Made by a program: the position numbers and the translations under genes. Of a stretch of 64,000 nucleotides of DNA, positions 36,431 through 48,946 are shown one piece after another (position 1 is the stretch's first letter; every line of letters starts with the position of its first letter). This stretch comes from Tridacna crocea. Lineage: Eukaryota; Mollusca; Bivalvia; Cardiida; Cardiidae. Location of the stretch: contig OX031064.1 in assembly GCA_943736015.1 (NCBI GenBank), positions 43,699,361 through 43,763,360 on the forward strand, written 5' to 3'. A model generated the notes under the pieces. It did no database searches and was not told the origin of the DNA. It saw only the letters and a program-made list of their open reading frames with translations.

Positions 36431-37987
36431 TTTTTGCTCACCTGAGCACGAAGTGCTCAGAGTGAGCAATTGTGATAACTCACCATCTGTCAGCATCCGT
36501 CGTCCGTCTGTCCATCTGTCTGTCTGTCCGTCGTCCGTTCACATTTTCTTGTTTACATTCTAGCATCTACAAGTATTAACCAATCATCACCAAACTTTGT
36601 CAAACTGTATATGACCATAAGATCTTTTATGAGTTCGATTTTGGGTCAAATCGGACCAGAACATATGGAGTTATTTGCCCTTTAATTAAAAAAAGTGCTA
36701 TATTTCACTTTGTTTACACTCTAGCATCTACAAATATCAACCGATCAGCACCAAACTTGGTCAAAATATATTTGACCATAAGATCTCCAATGAGTTAGAT
36801 TATGGGTCTCATCAGACCAGAACGACAGGAGTTATTTGCCCTTGAATTAGAAAAAATCGCTATATTTGACTTTTTTTTTCACTCTAGCATCTACAATTAT
36901 TAACCAATCAACACCAAACGTGGACAAAATATACATAATTATGAGATCTCGGATGAATTTGATTATGGATGTAATCGGACCAGAACAACGGGAGTTATTT
37001 GCCCTTGAATTCGAAAAATTGCTTTATTTCACTTTGTTTACACTCTAACATGTACAAATATCAACCAATTAGTTCCAAACTTGGTCAAACCATATATGAC
37101 TCTAAGATCTCCGATTATGGGTGACCAGAACAACTGGAGTAATTTGCCCTTGAATTAGAAAGTTTTTTAGAATAGGTCTTAGTCCGGAGCATAACTTTGT
37201 CATTTCCTGTCCAATTTACTTGAAACTTGGCATTTGTGTTTGTTGCAATAATATGGAGTGCAGTGTGAAGGAATCATAGCTCTACTTCATACTGTCTATA
37301 AGTTATTTCCCTTTGATTGAAATTTTTACAGCATTTCCTGCTTGTCTGGAATGTAACTTTGTCATCTACAGCCTGGACATCTTCAAATTTGATATGCATG
37401 ATTGTTGGAAAAAATTATGGAGTGCATTGCACAAGAACCATAACTTCCTAGCACAAATTTTGAGTCATTGCCCCTTCATTTTTATAGCATTTCTTGCTTG
37501 TCTGGAGCAAAACTTTGTCATCTTAAGGAGGAATGACTTGAAATTTGGTATGCTTATTTGTTGCAATATTTGGAAGTGCAGTGCCTAAGAATTGTAACTG
37601 TACCTTGTGCTGTCTTTAAGTTATTTCCCTTTGAATGTCATTTTTACAGCATTTAGAGCATACCCTGAATATAACTGTCATCTTAAGTCAGAATGACTTC
37701 AAACTTGGTATGCATGTTTGTTGCAATATTACGGAGTACAGTGCACAAGAACAATAACTCTGCGTAGCGCGAATTTTGAGTAATTCCACTTTGATCTTCA
37801 TTTTTACATTATTTCTTGCTTGTACGGAATGGAACTTCAAAGTCTCAAGTTAAATTGCAACAATTTGCTGCTCTTGTTTCATTATCATTTAGCCTTGAAT
37901 CTTGTTATTTGGTATATATCTTTATTTTAGACTTGTGCTGCTTGGTACTCAGGTGAGCGATATTGGACCATCATGGTCCTCTTGTTT
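36431..37987 (+). mobile_element. Pearl/HINE-like element, GCTCACCTGAG type, copy 1
   Basis: Head hairpin GCTCACCTGAGCACGAAG with CAGAGTGAGC, then CCGTCGTCCGTCTG microsatellite. Core repeats of about 155 bp (CATCTACAA.TATCAACC, ACCAAACTTGGTCAAA) follow, then a second repeat type (TTATTTCCCTTTGA). The end CAGGTGAGCGATATTGGACC plus hairpin GGACCATCATGGTCC and CTTGTTT is complementary to the head. Confidence 0.78.
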
Positions 37988-38168
37988 AAACTTTTTACCA
38001 CACAACAAGTTTTTGTACTAGACCAGATTGAAAGCATTATGCAGATGATTTTTGGAAAACATTGTGGGACAAGGAGAGAACGCTTTGCTAAGCTCTTGCT
38101 TCCCCAATGTTTCCAAAGGGTTTATATTCAAGGTTGTAGTAACTTGGGGTTGTGTGGTGAAGAGTTAA
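37986..38168 (+). mobile_element. TTAA-hairpin MITE, shortened
   Basis: TTAA at both ends, inserted exactly at the right end of the preceding pearl-like element. L-arm and hairpin parts are deleted. Confidence 0.75.
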
Positions 38169-38698
38169 TGTATCCTGAGTATTAGCTGTAGATGTAAAAT
38201 GGGTCATGTCGGATAAAGAATTTGGCCACCAGGGAAAATTTTAGAAAACCTTGTGAACACTCTTGAGTCAACATTTTATGTCCAATCCACATAACATTTG
38301 ATCAAAATCTTTGTCCTGATGATATCTTGGATGATTTGAAAATGGGTCATGTTTGGTCCAAAACAGGGTTTGGAAAAAGCATTTTTACATGCTAGAGGCC
38401 ACATTTTCAGCCTAATAATTATGAAACTAGGTCAGACTGGTGGTCTTGATTATAATTTGATATCCTTGATAAGTTTGAAAATGGGTTACATTGGGTCTGT
38501 GTATGTTATAGAGGCAACATTTCAGTCCATTATATAGACTCTAATTATAGAGTAGTCGAAATGTTTGTCTTAATATTTTTTAACAGATTTTAAAATGGGA
38601 CTTTTGAGGTAAAAAAACTAGACCTCCACGTAAATCTTAAAAAACCTTGTGTACACACTAGACGCCAGACTTACGTCATAGAAATTGATTGTTTGTCT

Positions 38699-38862
38699 TA
38701 ACTCTTTAACACACAATCCGGACTTTTTATGACCCTGAGAAAGAAGCTTATAAAAACATTATGGGAAAAGGAGAAAATGCTGGTAACCATCTTTGATTTG
38801 TTGTCTGCAAATACTTCCAGTCTGGACCAGTTTATAATTTTGTCGTTTGGTAAAGCATTAAT
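38699..38862 (-). mobile_element. TTAA-hairpin MITE, SL, second hairpin arm deleted
   Basis: S arm and first hairpin arm pass directly into the L arm. Confidence 0.8.
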
Positions 38863-39235
38863 GATATTTTTGATGAGTTTGTAAATGGGTCATATTATGT
38901 CAAATTAAATCACATGTTAAGTTTTGAAATATCTTTTGTATGTTTAAGAGGTCACATTTTCTGTCCAACACATAAAAATTGGGTCAAGTCTTTATCTTGA
39001 TGATATCTGGGGCATGCGTGAAAATTGGTCACACCAGATCAAAAGTTTGGCTACCCGGTCAAATCATAGAAAAGCTTTTTTTATATTCCATAAGTTGCAT
39101 TTTCAGTGCAACATCCATGAAATATGGTTAGAATGTTTGAATGATATCTGGGACAATTATGAAAATGGGTCTTCTCGGGTCAAAAACTTGATCACTTGTT
39201 CAAAACTGGAAAAAAATTGTGTTCACTGTAGAGGC

Positions 39236-39448
39236 TTAACTCTTTACTACACAATCCCGCTTTTTAACAATCCCGAAAAAGAAGCCTTTTGAAAACATTG
39301 TGGGAAAAGGAGAAAATGCTGGTAACCAGCATTTTCTCCTTTTCCGACAATGTTTTCTACTCTGTCATTTGGGCCACATTGAAATTATCGTCTGCAAATG
39401 CTTTCAATTTGTACAAGTCTGAAAGTTTGTTATCTGGTAAAGTGTTAA
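39236..39448 (-). mobile_element. TTAA-hairpin MITE, SL
   Basis: TTAA at both ends; hairpin perfect except near its base. Confidence 0.9.
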
Positions 39449-40030
39449 TTTCCTGTCATGTACTCATAGAAGGTAGTTAGAAATTTTGGGGTAAAAATGT
39501 TTACAAGAAAGTTAAAAATAGGTCATATTTGGCTAAAAAGTAGGTCAGTGGGATGAGTTCTCGTCAAAAGCTTTCCTGCACTCTAGAACTCTAGGGGCTA
39601 TACTTTTCAGTTCAAAACTCATAAAGGTTCGTTAGCACTTTTGTCACAAAAAATCGGAAGAGAGTGAAAATTGGTCATGGTTAGTCAAAAGGCTCAGGTG
39701 AGTGACTTTAGGGTTGTCATTGCTCTCTTGGTTTTATTTGCAACTGCTTTGAATTCTTAAGTGTTGTTTGTTAAAGATAATAATCATATAGGCATACATC
39801 TTGAATTAAGGAATCATGTACATGTACAAAGTTTCCATGGAAACCAGACATAAGCGGTCGTCTGCAAAGTACTGGCGGGCTTAGCTAAATTTTTCATGTT
39901 TGGATAAGAGCTAATTTATTTCAAGTGAATTTGTCATTAAAACAGTAAATTATAGGTGACTATGACGTGAGCAAAATTTATGAAAGGAAATGCCGCAGTA
40001 ATTCATGACTAAATCTTTAGACTGTTAATT

Positions 40031-41075
40031 CACCCCTCACAACGTACGTCAGTGTGACGTCACAGGTAGTGATATCGGACCCTTGTTATAAAGTCAGTGT
40101 GCGTGTTTGGTAAGACTGTTTTTATTTTTTGTAATTGTAAAAAGTCTGTACACCTCCAAAGCGTACAATGCCTAGGGACTTTGTTTTTTGTCAAAGCTTT
40201 TAGTGGAATAGACTTCGACCAACGATTAAAATCCAATCACTTTTTGATATTTGGTCAAAGTGTTTGTGCATATAGACATCTGCTTCCTGTCTAAAACATC
40301 AGAATATTAAATGTGTTCATCTTATGTCTTTGACAAATACATGAGAGTCTTTGTAGGCCGTTTGTATCCACCTAAGCTAGCAATATCCTAGCAGAGTTGT
40401 CGTTCGTTACTCTCACATACATCTCTGCGATGGGCTAAATGACAAGAATCTTGTCAAACCGAGGAAAAGATGTTTTGTTACTGTTTAACTGATTCATGTG
40501 TAAAATTATAAGGTAGACAAAGGAAATATGATTCTGGATACATTATAGGTGCGTTCAAACTGATGAATTTACCTTTATAAAATGGAACTATTTTTTTTCG
40601 AGCCTCTTTACTGATCAGAATCTTACGCCAAGTTTAACAAAAATGGCTGCGCCCATGAATGACAACAGTTTTGACATACCGAAAATCTTAGGTTATAAGA
40701 TTAAAAAAACAAGTTATGGTCCTTTAAAAGACATTTAAGCTTTTAAGAAAATACGTCTTTTTCACATTGCCTACCACTTAGTCTGATTGGCCGTATGCTG
40801 TTTCAACAGCACACTAAGTAATCGATATTGATCTTTCTTCCACCGGCGTTTTTCTCGCCATTTTGAGTTCTGGTCATGTGACGAAAGTATCACGTAATGA
40901 TGGACTGCTTTCTGAGCCCACTACAGAGGTGAATGTAATAATCCGGAGTGCAAGAGAGTGCAAAGCTAGCCTCATTCTATCTTCATATCGTACTTAATTT
41001 TCAATATGGCGGACATAAGTTATGAAAATGCCCGGGTCCGATATCACTTCCTGTGACGTAGGTTGTTACCCTTCT
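40031..41075. mobile_element. Inverted-repeat pair bounding about 1 kb
   Basis: GACGTCACAGGTAGTGATATCGGACCC (with a TACGTCAG stretch) at 40046-40083 is answered by GGGTCCGATATCACTTCCTG and TGACGTAGG at 41034-41065. The interval has no recognised protein. This could be a non-autonomous DNA transposon or a foldback element; target duplications were not found. Confidence 0.5.
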
Positions 41076-41136
41076 AATTGCAAATAAAGGACCCTTTACG
41101 GACATTGATGAGCAAGATGATCTCATTATCTGATAA

Positions 41137-41364
41137 TTAACCCATTACCACACAATCCCTACTTTTGATGCCCCTGAAAAAGAAGCCTATAGAAAACACC
41201 GTGGAAAATGGAGAAAATGCTGGTGACCAGCATTTTCTCCTTTTCCCACAATGTTTTCTACCCTTCACAAAACAAATTTCAACTTTACAGTCACATTTAG
41301 TTTGGCATCTGCAAGCGCTTTCGATTAGACAAGCCTAAGATATTGTTGTTTGATAATGAGTTAA
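41137..41364 (-). mobile_element. TTAA-hairpin MITE, SL
   Basis: 228 bp with TTAA at both ends. Confidence 0.92.
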
Positions 41365-41519
41365 GCAAAGCAACTGCAGGTGAAACACCAGAAAAAAAGA
41401 AAGACTAATAAATAATGGCAGCCTATGGGTTACTATTCTACTCAATTGTCTTTCTTCAAGAATCTCCTCTCCCTCACCCCCTCTCCTTCTGACACAACTT
41501 TCTTTCATGCTATTGACTA

Positions 41520-42780
41520 CTTTTTGGCTCTACTGGCTTTCAGCCAACAGAGCTTATGTCATGGCGTGGTTTCCGTCGTCCGTCTGTCTGTCCTGTCCGT
41601 CCGTCTGTCCGGACGTCCGTCTGTCCGTTAGTCTTTTCCTTGTTTACGCGATAAAGTCTGTATTTGTTGCCCGATTTTCATGAAACTTGCACAGTTTATT
41701 TACCTCATCAATAGCTTCAACCCTATTGATTTTGAGAAAAATCCAACAAACAGTATGGGAAAAGTAGCCATTTCAAGTTAAAAATTTCAAAATCTTGTTT
41801 ACGCGATAAAGTCTGCATTTGTGGTCAGATTTTCGTGAAACTTGCACAGTTTGTTTATCTTATCAATAGCTTCAACCCTATTGATTTTGAAAAAAAAATC
41901 CAACAAACGGTATTGGAAAAGTAGCCCTTTCAAATTGAAAATTTCTAATTCTTGTTTATGCGATAAAGTCTGCATTTGTGGTCAGTTTTCTGTGAAACTT
42001 GCACAGTTTATTTATCTCATCAATAGCTTCAACTCTATTGGTTTTGAGAAAAATCCAACAAACAGTATGGGAAAAGTAGCTACTTCAAGTTGAAAATTTC
42101 TAATTCTTGTTTATGCGATAAAGTCTGCAATTGTTGCCAGATTTTTGTGAAACTTGCACAGTTTGTTTATCTCATCAATAGCTTCAACCCTATTGATTTT
42201 GAAAAAAAAATCCAACAAACGGTATTGGAAAAGTAGCCCTTTCAAATTGAAAATTTCTAATAAATGTTTACACAATAAAGTCGGTCTTTCTTGTTAGATT
42301 TTCATGAAAATCACACAGTTTTTTTTTTTTATTTTATCAGTAGCTTCAACCTAATTTATTTTGAGAAAAATCCAACCAAAAGTATGGGAAAAGTAGCCAT
42401 CTCAAGTTGAAAATTTCAAATTCTTGTTTACGGGATAAAGTGTGCATTTGTTATTAGATTTTTGTGAAACTTGCACGGTTTGTTTATCTCGCCAAAAGCT
42501 TCAACAGTATCGATTTTGAAATAAATCCAGCAAACAGTATGGGAAAAGTAGCCATTTCAAGTTTAAAATTACCAATTCTTGTTTGCGCATTAAAATATGC
42601 ATTTCTTGTTTATTTCTTGTGTACGTGATAATGTCTGCATTTGTTATCAAATTTTTGTGAAACTTGGAGAGTTTGTTTATCTTATCAATAGCTTCAACCC
42701 TATCGATTTTTAAAAAAATCCGACAATCAGTATGAGAAAAGAAGCCATTTCAAGTTGAAAATTTTGATTTCTTATTTAAT
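41520..42780 (+). mobile_element. Pearl/HINE-like element, GCTCTACTGGC type
   Basis: Head TTTTTGGCTCTACTGGC with a GCCAACAGAGC hairpin, then a CGTCCGTCTGTC microsatellite. At least seven core repeats of about 155 bp follow (TTGTTTACGCGATAAAGTC, AATAGCTTCAACCCTAT, AGTATGGGAAAAGTAGCC). No clear tail is seen. Confidence 0.72.
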
Positions 42781-42789
42781 CTGTTGAAG

Positions 42790-44290
42790 TCGGAATTTCT
42801 GGTTTTAATCATTGTATGTTTTTTCTTTTTGCATCATGAATTCATAGTGTATGCTAGAATGAAAGCAAAATCTCTGCCAGTAGAGCGATATCAGGCCTTT
42901 CAGGGCCTTCTAGTTCTCAAGTGCATTAGATGTGAGAGGCTAAAAGTTGCTGGAAATATAGTATGCCTGAACCGGGCATTAAACCCATAACCACCAGGTC
43001 ATGAGTCAGGTACATGACGGACCACCTAGCTTCCTGGCCAGACAGGTTTCATTTCAGAATTTAGAAAGTCAAAAAGTTCTTTCAAATGGTGAATTAAGGT
43101 TTTGTACATGTCGAGAAATAGGTAGAACCTTCATGATTATTTCATCTCGAAATGAGAAATTCTTGTGTAAAAATATGACCTGATAAATGTAAAATTTTCT
43201 TGATACCAAAGCTTATCATAATTTTTTTTTTCGGGAAATTTCTCACTATCTAAATGAATATTCAAGGAAATGTAGGATCAGCCCCCAAAGAGTTTTGAGT
43301 TATCTTGGGTAACTTAGTGCTTAAGGTGTTGAATCAATAATCGTTAGGTCCTGGGTTTGATCCTATGGCAAAATAATGTTTTATGTCTATGGCAGTTTCT
43401 ATGGGTAAGGAAAGCCACAGCCATATCCCAAACATTGACTGCTTGTAAACCAAGGAAAATAAGTATATGAGGGGAGTTGTCAGCTTGATACAACTGAAAT
43501 GACTTCAAAATGGAAGTACAATAGCAACTGATCAATCCAAAAATTCATAGTTATTAAAAGGATTAGGCCAAAAGAGGCTGGTTAAATACCATGGGCCTGA
43601 TCATTATCTGACATTGGCATTTAAACTTCTGTAGTCACAGTTTGTTTTTTTTTTGAACATGTATTCCCAAAATCAAGTAAGAGTTGAATATGATCCATGC
43701 TCTGTTCAAAGGGGGCTTAATGCATCTGCGAAAAGTATCGATTCAGGTCAGCCTGCGCAGTCCGCGCAGGCTGACCTGAGCCGAAACTTTTCACTATTGG
43801 TCAATTTTCTGTATGTACAAGGACCAACCTACCTTATGATTCATTCAGTTGTTAAAAATAATGGCTAGTATGGGTCCATTATTATTTTATGGCTGTCATT
43901 GGTGCAACGCATCACGGAGATACATTAAGCCCCCTGTGCCAGAGCAACGCTAACATAAAATATCGATAAATAGATACAGGGATACCAGTAAACAGTAAAC
44001 AACACCGTAGGCTGATGATAAATATCACTGCAGCGATCCCATGTTTAATGTGCAGGCGTATTTTCGTTACTCATCACAAACTGAACGTCATAAACTGTTG
44101 ACAAAAACCAAAAAAGAAAAACTATGTTACTATGAAAAGAAAATAACTAAACACCAACCCACACCCCCGCAAGCACTTGGATAAAACACTTGGGTATAAG
44201 CTTTAATTAATTTTGAATAGTTTACAGAGTAATGATTTCGTCAGCTACTAGTGTCAGTGAGTGCAGTGGTCAGCTTTTATGTCTATATCG
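42790..44290. other. Intergenic stretch with repeat fragments
   Basis: A tRNA-like SINE head may lie at 43290-43375 (TGGGTAACTTAGTGCTTAAG, TGGGTTTGATCC). The repeat of 760-962 recurs at 43690-43870 with a perfect GGTCAGCCTGCGCAGTC palindrome. No gene is recognised. Confidence 0.45.
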
Positions 44291-44295
44291 ACTTC

Positions 44296-44645
44296 ATTAT
44301 CTCCCGCTAGATAGCATTCTAAAACTACACATCTGTCTAATTTGGGCATTCTGGGTACAGAACCGGACTACTTTTCTACGCGACAACCATTACTTTAAAT
44401 TTCAAACTAAAATAAATGTTTACTCAATAAATCGCTACCTAGTGCTATTCATGCATCTATGATCAGCAGTTTAGAGAAATCTGGTCTGATTTCTCCCGTC
44501 GAACGTATTGATTAAAGCCATTTTCTCCATTGCTACTTTATAGCACGCATTATTGCAATTCCCCCCAATATGGGGGAGGGGGTGATGTCATAGCAGACAG
44601 TTCGAATCTTCGAAGAATATGACATGAGCGACATGCGCAGACAAC
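44296..44645 (+). mobile_element. Foldback-family fragment 1
   Basis: TTATCTCCCGCTAGAT.GCATTCT on the left, then TACGCGACAACCATTACTTT and GTTTAGAGAAATCTG, ending GAATCTTCGAAGAATATGAC and GCGCAGACAACG. One arm only of the element seen complete at 55209-56029. Confidence 0.75.
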
Positions 44646-44799
44646 GCTATCGACATATTTAATCATTAAGCTACTAAATAAATTTGATGAGACCGCCATG
44701 ATGATAGTTAGAAAAGAAAAAAAAAAAAAATCCAAATGAGCCGTGCTCTGTGAATGGGAAGCTTAATGAATCTGCGAAAAGTATCGACATTTTTCGTAG

Positions 44800-46330
44800 T
44801 TCCCAGAAGGTCCGTTTTGTGTGATGGGTTAATGTATCGTTAAAATGTCAAATTGAAGATGTAAGACTGCATTTCACAGCTTTATACTAATATCATCCAT
44901 ACCAATACAACATGTAACTAGGAGTTAATCCTAAAGGGCATATGTCACAGCTTTTTCTACGGACAGATTTTTCAGATTTTTTTTTTGTCTCCGCTCAGAA
45001 GTTGCAAGCTGTAGTTACGAGGTTTTTGAAGTAAACCGACGATATATTGTATATGGAGCAAAAAATGAAAAGAAAAGTTCCTCAAGGGAAGTAACTCTTG
45101 TAAAAATTACAGAAAATAGGCTTAAATATCAAACTTTTTTAAAAAAGGTTCTTAAAGTAACAGATACTAATTAATGATTATTCTCAGGCATGTGATGCTT
45201 GCCAGTAGCAAAAGGATTAATCCAAAGAATTCAGTCACGTGACAGATTATAGTAGCAATTACAATTGTTCTAATATCATGCCTGCAAAAGCGGTTTTTTT
45301 TTGTTTTGTTAATTAATCTGCAAGTAAAAACCAGATTAGATACAAAGAATGCACAGAAATACCAGTAACACCTTCTATTTTATCACATAACCCCCTTGTT
45401 TGTAATGTAATACAACCATTACGAATTTTCTTGTCTCACGCTCGTGTGAGATAAGTAAATAGTGCTGTATTTGGTCTTATACGCTTCATTCTAAAACATT
45501 GCTGACCTAGGTTCCTGATGGAAATTAATGGTTAAAACTTTTAATCATGATAAGTTTTTGATTTAATATCTTTTAGATTCAACACAAAGATAAAAATAAA
45601 TGTATACAAGTTCGGAACTATTTTCCGAGCGTAATATACCTGTCAAAGAAACTAAGCTTCGTGTAAATTTAACTACACATTATACATGCATGCGTCTGGT
45701 TTAACACAATTTGGACTAATATTCTTGTTATACGCTAATGTGATAAAAAGAATCTGACACGCGTTGGCTTTTGAGGTAAAAAGTTATTAAACTCGTCCAC
45801 AAAAAGAAATGTTATCAAGCTCGTCAAAGGCTCGCTTAATAACGTTTTTGTAGACTCGTTTAACAAAATTTTAACTCGAAATCCGACTCATGTCAGAATC
45901 TATATATCTTGATAAAAAATCAGAAATAAAACATTCAAGAGGTACATCGATCCGTCCATTTTTTAAGGACACATCGTTTTATCAAGAGTTATTGGCGAGA
46001 CGAATTACCTCCCTGTAGAATAAAAGTCTATTTTGCTTTAATATGCCTCGATAATTTATAAATCTTCATTTTTTACCTCCACGTCTGTGATTCCCACATC
46101 TTTAAATGACAACAAACATCCGACATATAAATATTTATTTTTTATATATTGAAATTTTACAAACTCTTACGAAGTCCGTAAAAAAAGAAACTAATCATTA
46201 AATGCATAGCAGGATACACAGAACGGGCAGCATTCGAGCCCAGAAGGCCCAGAAGGCCCAGAAGACAGGCTACCATTATAACCACTGAGCTAAAGAAACT
46301 TCTTCCTTACGCAGTCGTTAGGTGTTATAT
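44800..46330. other. Intergenic stretch, nothing clear
   Basis: AT-rich. It holds a 45-bp segment shared with 760-800 and 61370-61400 (GTAGTTACGAGGTTTTTGAA), and a tRNA-like SINE head in reverse at about 46215-46305 (complement of GCTCAGTGGTTATAATGG). No gene is recognised. Confidence 0.4.
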
Positions 46331-46651
46331 TAAACCTTTCCCAAACAATCCCTGGTTTCACAATTAGCAGCCTAAGCATTTAATTAAAGAGTGTTGTAAG
46401 CATATCAGCGGGCTATTGGCTATCTAAAATAACAGACATTTGCATTCGGATTCCGGCGAAATCTTATTACACGATAAATCCTGTAGTCATGAACGGGTTG
46501 AAAAGTTCATCTTTGGCTGGTTGGCTTTTTCCCCACAATGTTTTCTACCCTACTGGAAACAAATTTCGATTTTTGAGTTACGTTTATTTTGTCGTCTGCA
46601 AGTGCTTTCAATTTGGACCAGTCTAAAAAAATTGTCGTTTAGTAAAAAGTT
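46331..46651 (-). mobile_element. TTAA-hairpin MITE, SL, interrupted
   Basis: The S-arm start and the second hairpin arm plus L arm are separated by about 150 bp of unrelated sequence. Confidence 0.65.
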
Positions 46652-47162
46652 ATACCCCCTTTTTCCTGTGCATTGCTCACTTATATTCAATTTTTACTTT
46701 TCTTGTCATCTATTAAAATTTTGTGAATATCTAAAAAAAGGTATGCATATTAAAAAAAATATCTTAACCCAATGTCCTCGCATTGTTTGAAATTCGAACA
46801 AACAAGTATTTCGAACTATTGAAATTTCAATACACTTTTCTCTCCCATGAGAAATCTAACATAAAACGTCTAAGTCAACATTCAATAATCGCGTCGATAA
46901 TAAATCATGACTAAAACCCATGTATTCTTCCGCCGCCTGTAAATAGGAGATCACGATGTATCGATCCGCGCAGGTAATTGTAGCGTAATTATAGAGCAGC
47001 TCGGTATGAATATGGCACCCAGATTGCAGACGACAGTGAAAAAAAAAGAGAAGCAATTTTTAAATCCGTGTGAGACGACGCAGGTGAACTAACGTTTTTT
47101 CCTAATCAGTGATAATTTTTAATACTGTTTTATCTGACAATAAGTTTGTTTCTTAAAGGATT

Positions 47163-47403
47163 TAATTTGACCTTTTATCACAGAATAGTCCGAGTTTTAT
47201 CGACCCTGAGTAGGAAGGTTTTTTGAAAACATTGTGGGAAAAGGAGAAAATGCTGGTAACCCAGCATTTTTTTCCTTTTCCCAAAATGTTTTTTAAACAA
47301 TTTCAAAGAAGAATTTCCACACTTTGATCCATGTTTATCTTGTCGTCTGCAAAATGCTTTGAAGTTTGGAAAAATTAATTTTTTGTCGTTTGGTACAGAA
47401 TTC
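47163..47403 (-). mobile_element. TTAA-hairpin MITE, SL
   Basis: Termini diverged; hairpin clear. Confidence 0.8.
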
Positions 47404-47989
47404 AAAAGCAATGGGGGTAAAATGTGCTAAAGGTCAACGAGTGCACGCGCTTCCGGCGAAGAGTGATCTATTATAACCCCAATGCGGTTCCAATCGGTCT
47501 ATCAGGGATTTGTGAATTGATGTAAAATCGATGAAAGCTCGTTACCTCAATAACTGTTTGTAAGTTTCATCAACCTGTTCATATCATATTACACACCTTG
47601 TCCAACGTCACACAGTCGACGTTTCTTACTTGTGTTGCTCTATTTTTCTTTTTAATTTTTGGATTATAAAGATTCAAACTTGTTTTGATGTGTTGTGGTA
47701 ACAAGTATGTTTTTTTCCCGGAGTAGCTGAATGTGCTGGCTCTTGAACATTTTTGACACTGATAACAAATGAATAAATAGAGATTTGTGATAGGTCAAAC
47801 AGACATTTTTATTCTAAGAGCCACCACTGCCTGTTTGCCAGAAAATTTACGACGTCCATCTTTTTTAAAGATGTTTCTTGTTACGGTAGTGTTGGAATAT
47901 GGCTTTTTCTGGAGAAACACTTGCGCTCTAAGCTGACATTCGCTCTTGTGAGCCGACCGTTGGTTGAATTAAACTTGATACTTTCATCT

Positions 47990-48946
47990 ATGACGGAACT
48001 TAGTGCCTTTAACAGCAACAGAAACGGAGGAACCATCTATGGACAATGTAATGTAACTGTCACGTGGGGTTACAGTAAACCGGATGTAAGAATTGTGGCT
48101 TATGTTTTAGCGTTTGCTCCTGTGTTAGTTTTAATCATGAACTGTATTGCATCACTGTACATTATACGTGCAAGGCGTCTGAAGTTACATACACGGTTAA
48201 TTCTGCTTTCAAACGCAGCTTCAGATATCCTGGTGGCCTCGATAGTTATGCCGTTTAGGCTTTACGACATGTTGGTGTATAGAACACTAAATGATTCTAT
48301 TTGTAACATTGGCAACAGTTTTGATGTTTTTCTTTCCTTTGTTTCGATGTTGAGCATGACAATGCTGGCATTTGATCGCTATATTGCTACGTGCAGACCG
48401 TTCCATGTCGGTTATTGGTTCAGAAAACGTAATGCGGTTTGCATGTTAATACTGGCATGGGGATTTCCGGCCATTCTTACCTTTGTGTTTATCCCATTGA
48501 AATTATCGATCAAAGGCGTGGAAATTAAGCGGAAGTGCCTTACGTGGAAAACTAAATCCTGCTTGTTCTTCGCAAATGTGCCATATGGAATGTCAATAGC
48601 AATTATTTTTACAATTTTGTCAGCATTTATCATCATATGCAACAAAAATACATTACACGCCATCAAGAAAAGGACAGAAATATTTTACAAAGTGATCTTT
48701 TCAACAAAACCAATTCCAGTTTACAGACGCCATCATGGGTCCAAGACAGCACAGATGATCATTCGGATGACGCTTTGTTTTATCCTGTGCTGGTTACCGT
48801 TTTTCATCGTAAATGCACTTGATCCGTTGTTGGGGCACCGGGTACCACAGTATATATGGGTCACAGCAAGATGGATAGCTTATGTAAACTGCATTTTGAA
48901 TCCCTTGCTGTTTCTGATTTCTACTGGTGTTTTGAAATTTACATGA
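47990..48946 (+). CDS. Class A GPCR, biogenic-amine-receptor-like, intronless
   Basis: 318 residues from the first in-frame ATG; the frame is open further upstream without an ATG, so an upstream exon is possible. Seven hydrophobic segments at about residues 34-58, 68-91, 105-133, 148-170, 192-217, 255-277 and 288-310. Hallmarks: N51 (1.50), D79 (2.50), C105 (3.25), D112 (3.32, the amine-binding aspartate), DRY 129-131, W157 (4.50), CWLPFF 267-272 (F6.51/F6.52), W295 (7.40), Y298 (7.43), NPLLF 304-308. D3.32, F6.51/6.52, W7.40 and Y7.43 together are the aminergic signature. N21 is in an N-glycosylation motif. Odd points: NPxxF instead of NPxxY, and the chain stops ten residues after that motif, so helix 8 and a palmitoylated tail are missing. 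The ligand cannot be named; serotonin, dopamine, octopamine and trace amine receptors are all candidates. Confidence 0.88.
   Translation: MTELSAFNSNRNGGTIYGQCNVTVTWGYSKPDVRIVAYVLAFAPVLVLIMNCIASLYIIRARRLKLHTRLILLSNAASDILVASIVMPFRLYDMLVYRTLNDSICNIGNSFDVFLSFVSMLSMTMLAFDRYIATCRPFHVGYWFRKRNAVCMLILAWGFPAILTFVFIPLKLSIKGVEIKRKCLTWKTKSCLFFANVPYGMSIAIIFTILSAFIIICNKNTLHAIKKRTEIFYKVIFSTKPIPVYRRHHGSKTAQMIIRMTLCFILCWLPFFIVNALDPLLGHRVPQYIWVTARWIAYVNCILNPLLFLISTGVLKFT

Larger units (their letters stand above)
38190..39735 (+). mobile_element. Pearl-like element, 5'-truncated
   Basis: Loose repeats of about 180-200 bp (GAAAATGGGTCAT, AGAAAACCTTGTG, GAGGCCACATTTTC) end in GGCTCAGGTGAGTGACTTTA..CTCTCTTGG, the tail type of this group. 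Two MITEs sit inside it (38699-38862 and 39236-39448). Confidence 0.6.

Noticed and set aside
41425-42093. Frames at 41425 and 41842
   Set aside because: They lie in the GTCC microsatellite and 155-bp core repeats of a pearl-like element.
47921-47989. GPCR start at 47921
   Set aside because: The codon there is TTG; the first in-frame ATG is at 47990 and gives a normal N-terminus with a glycosylation site.
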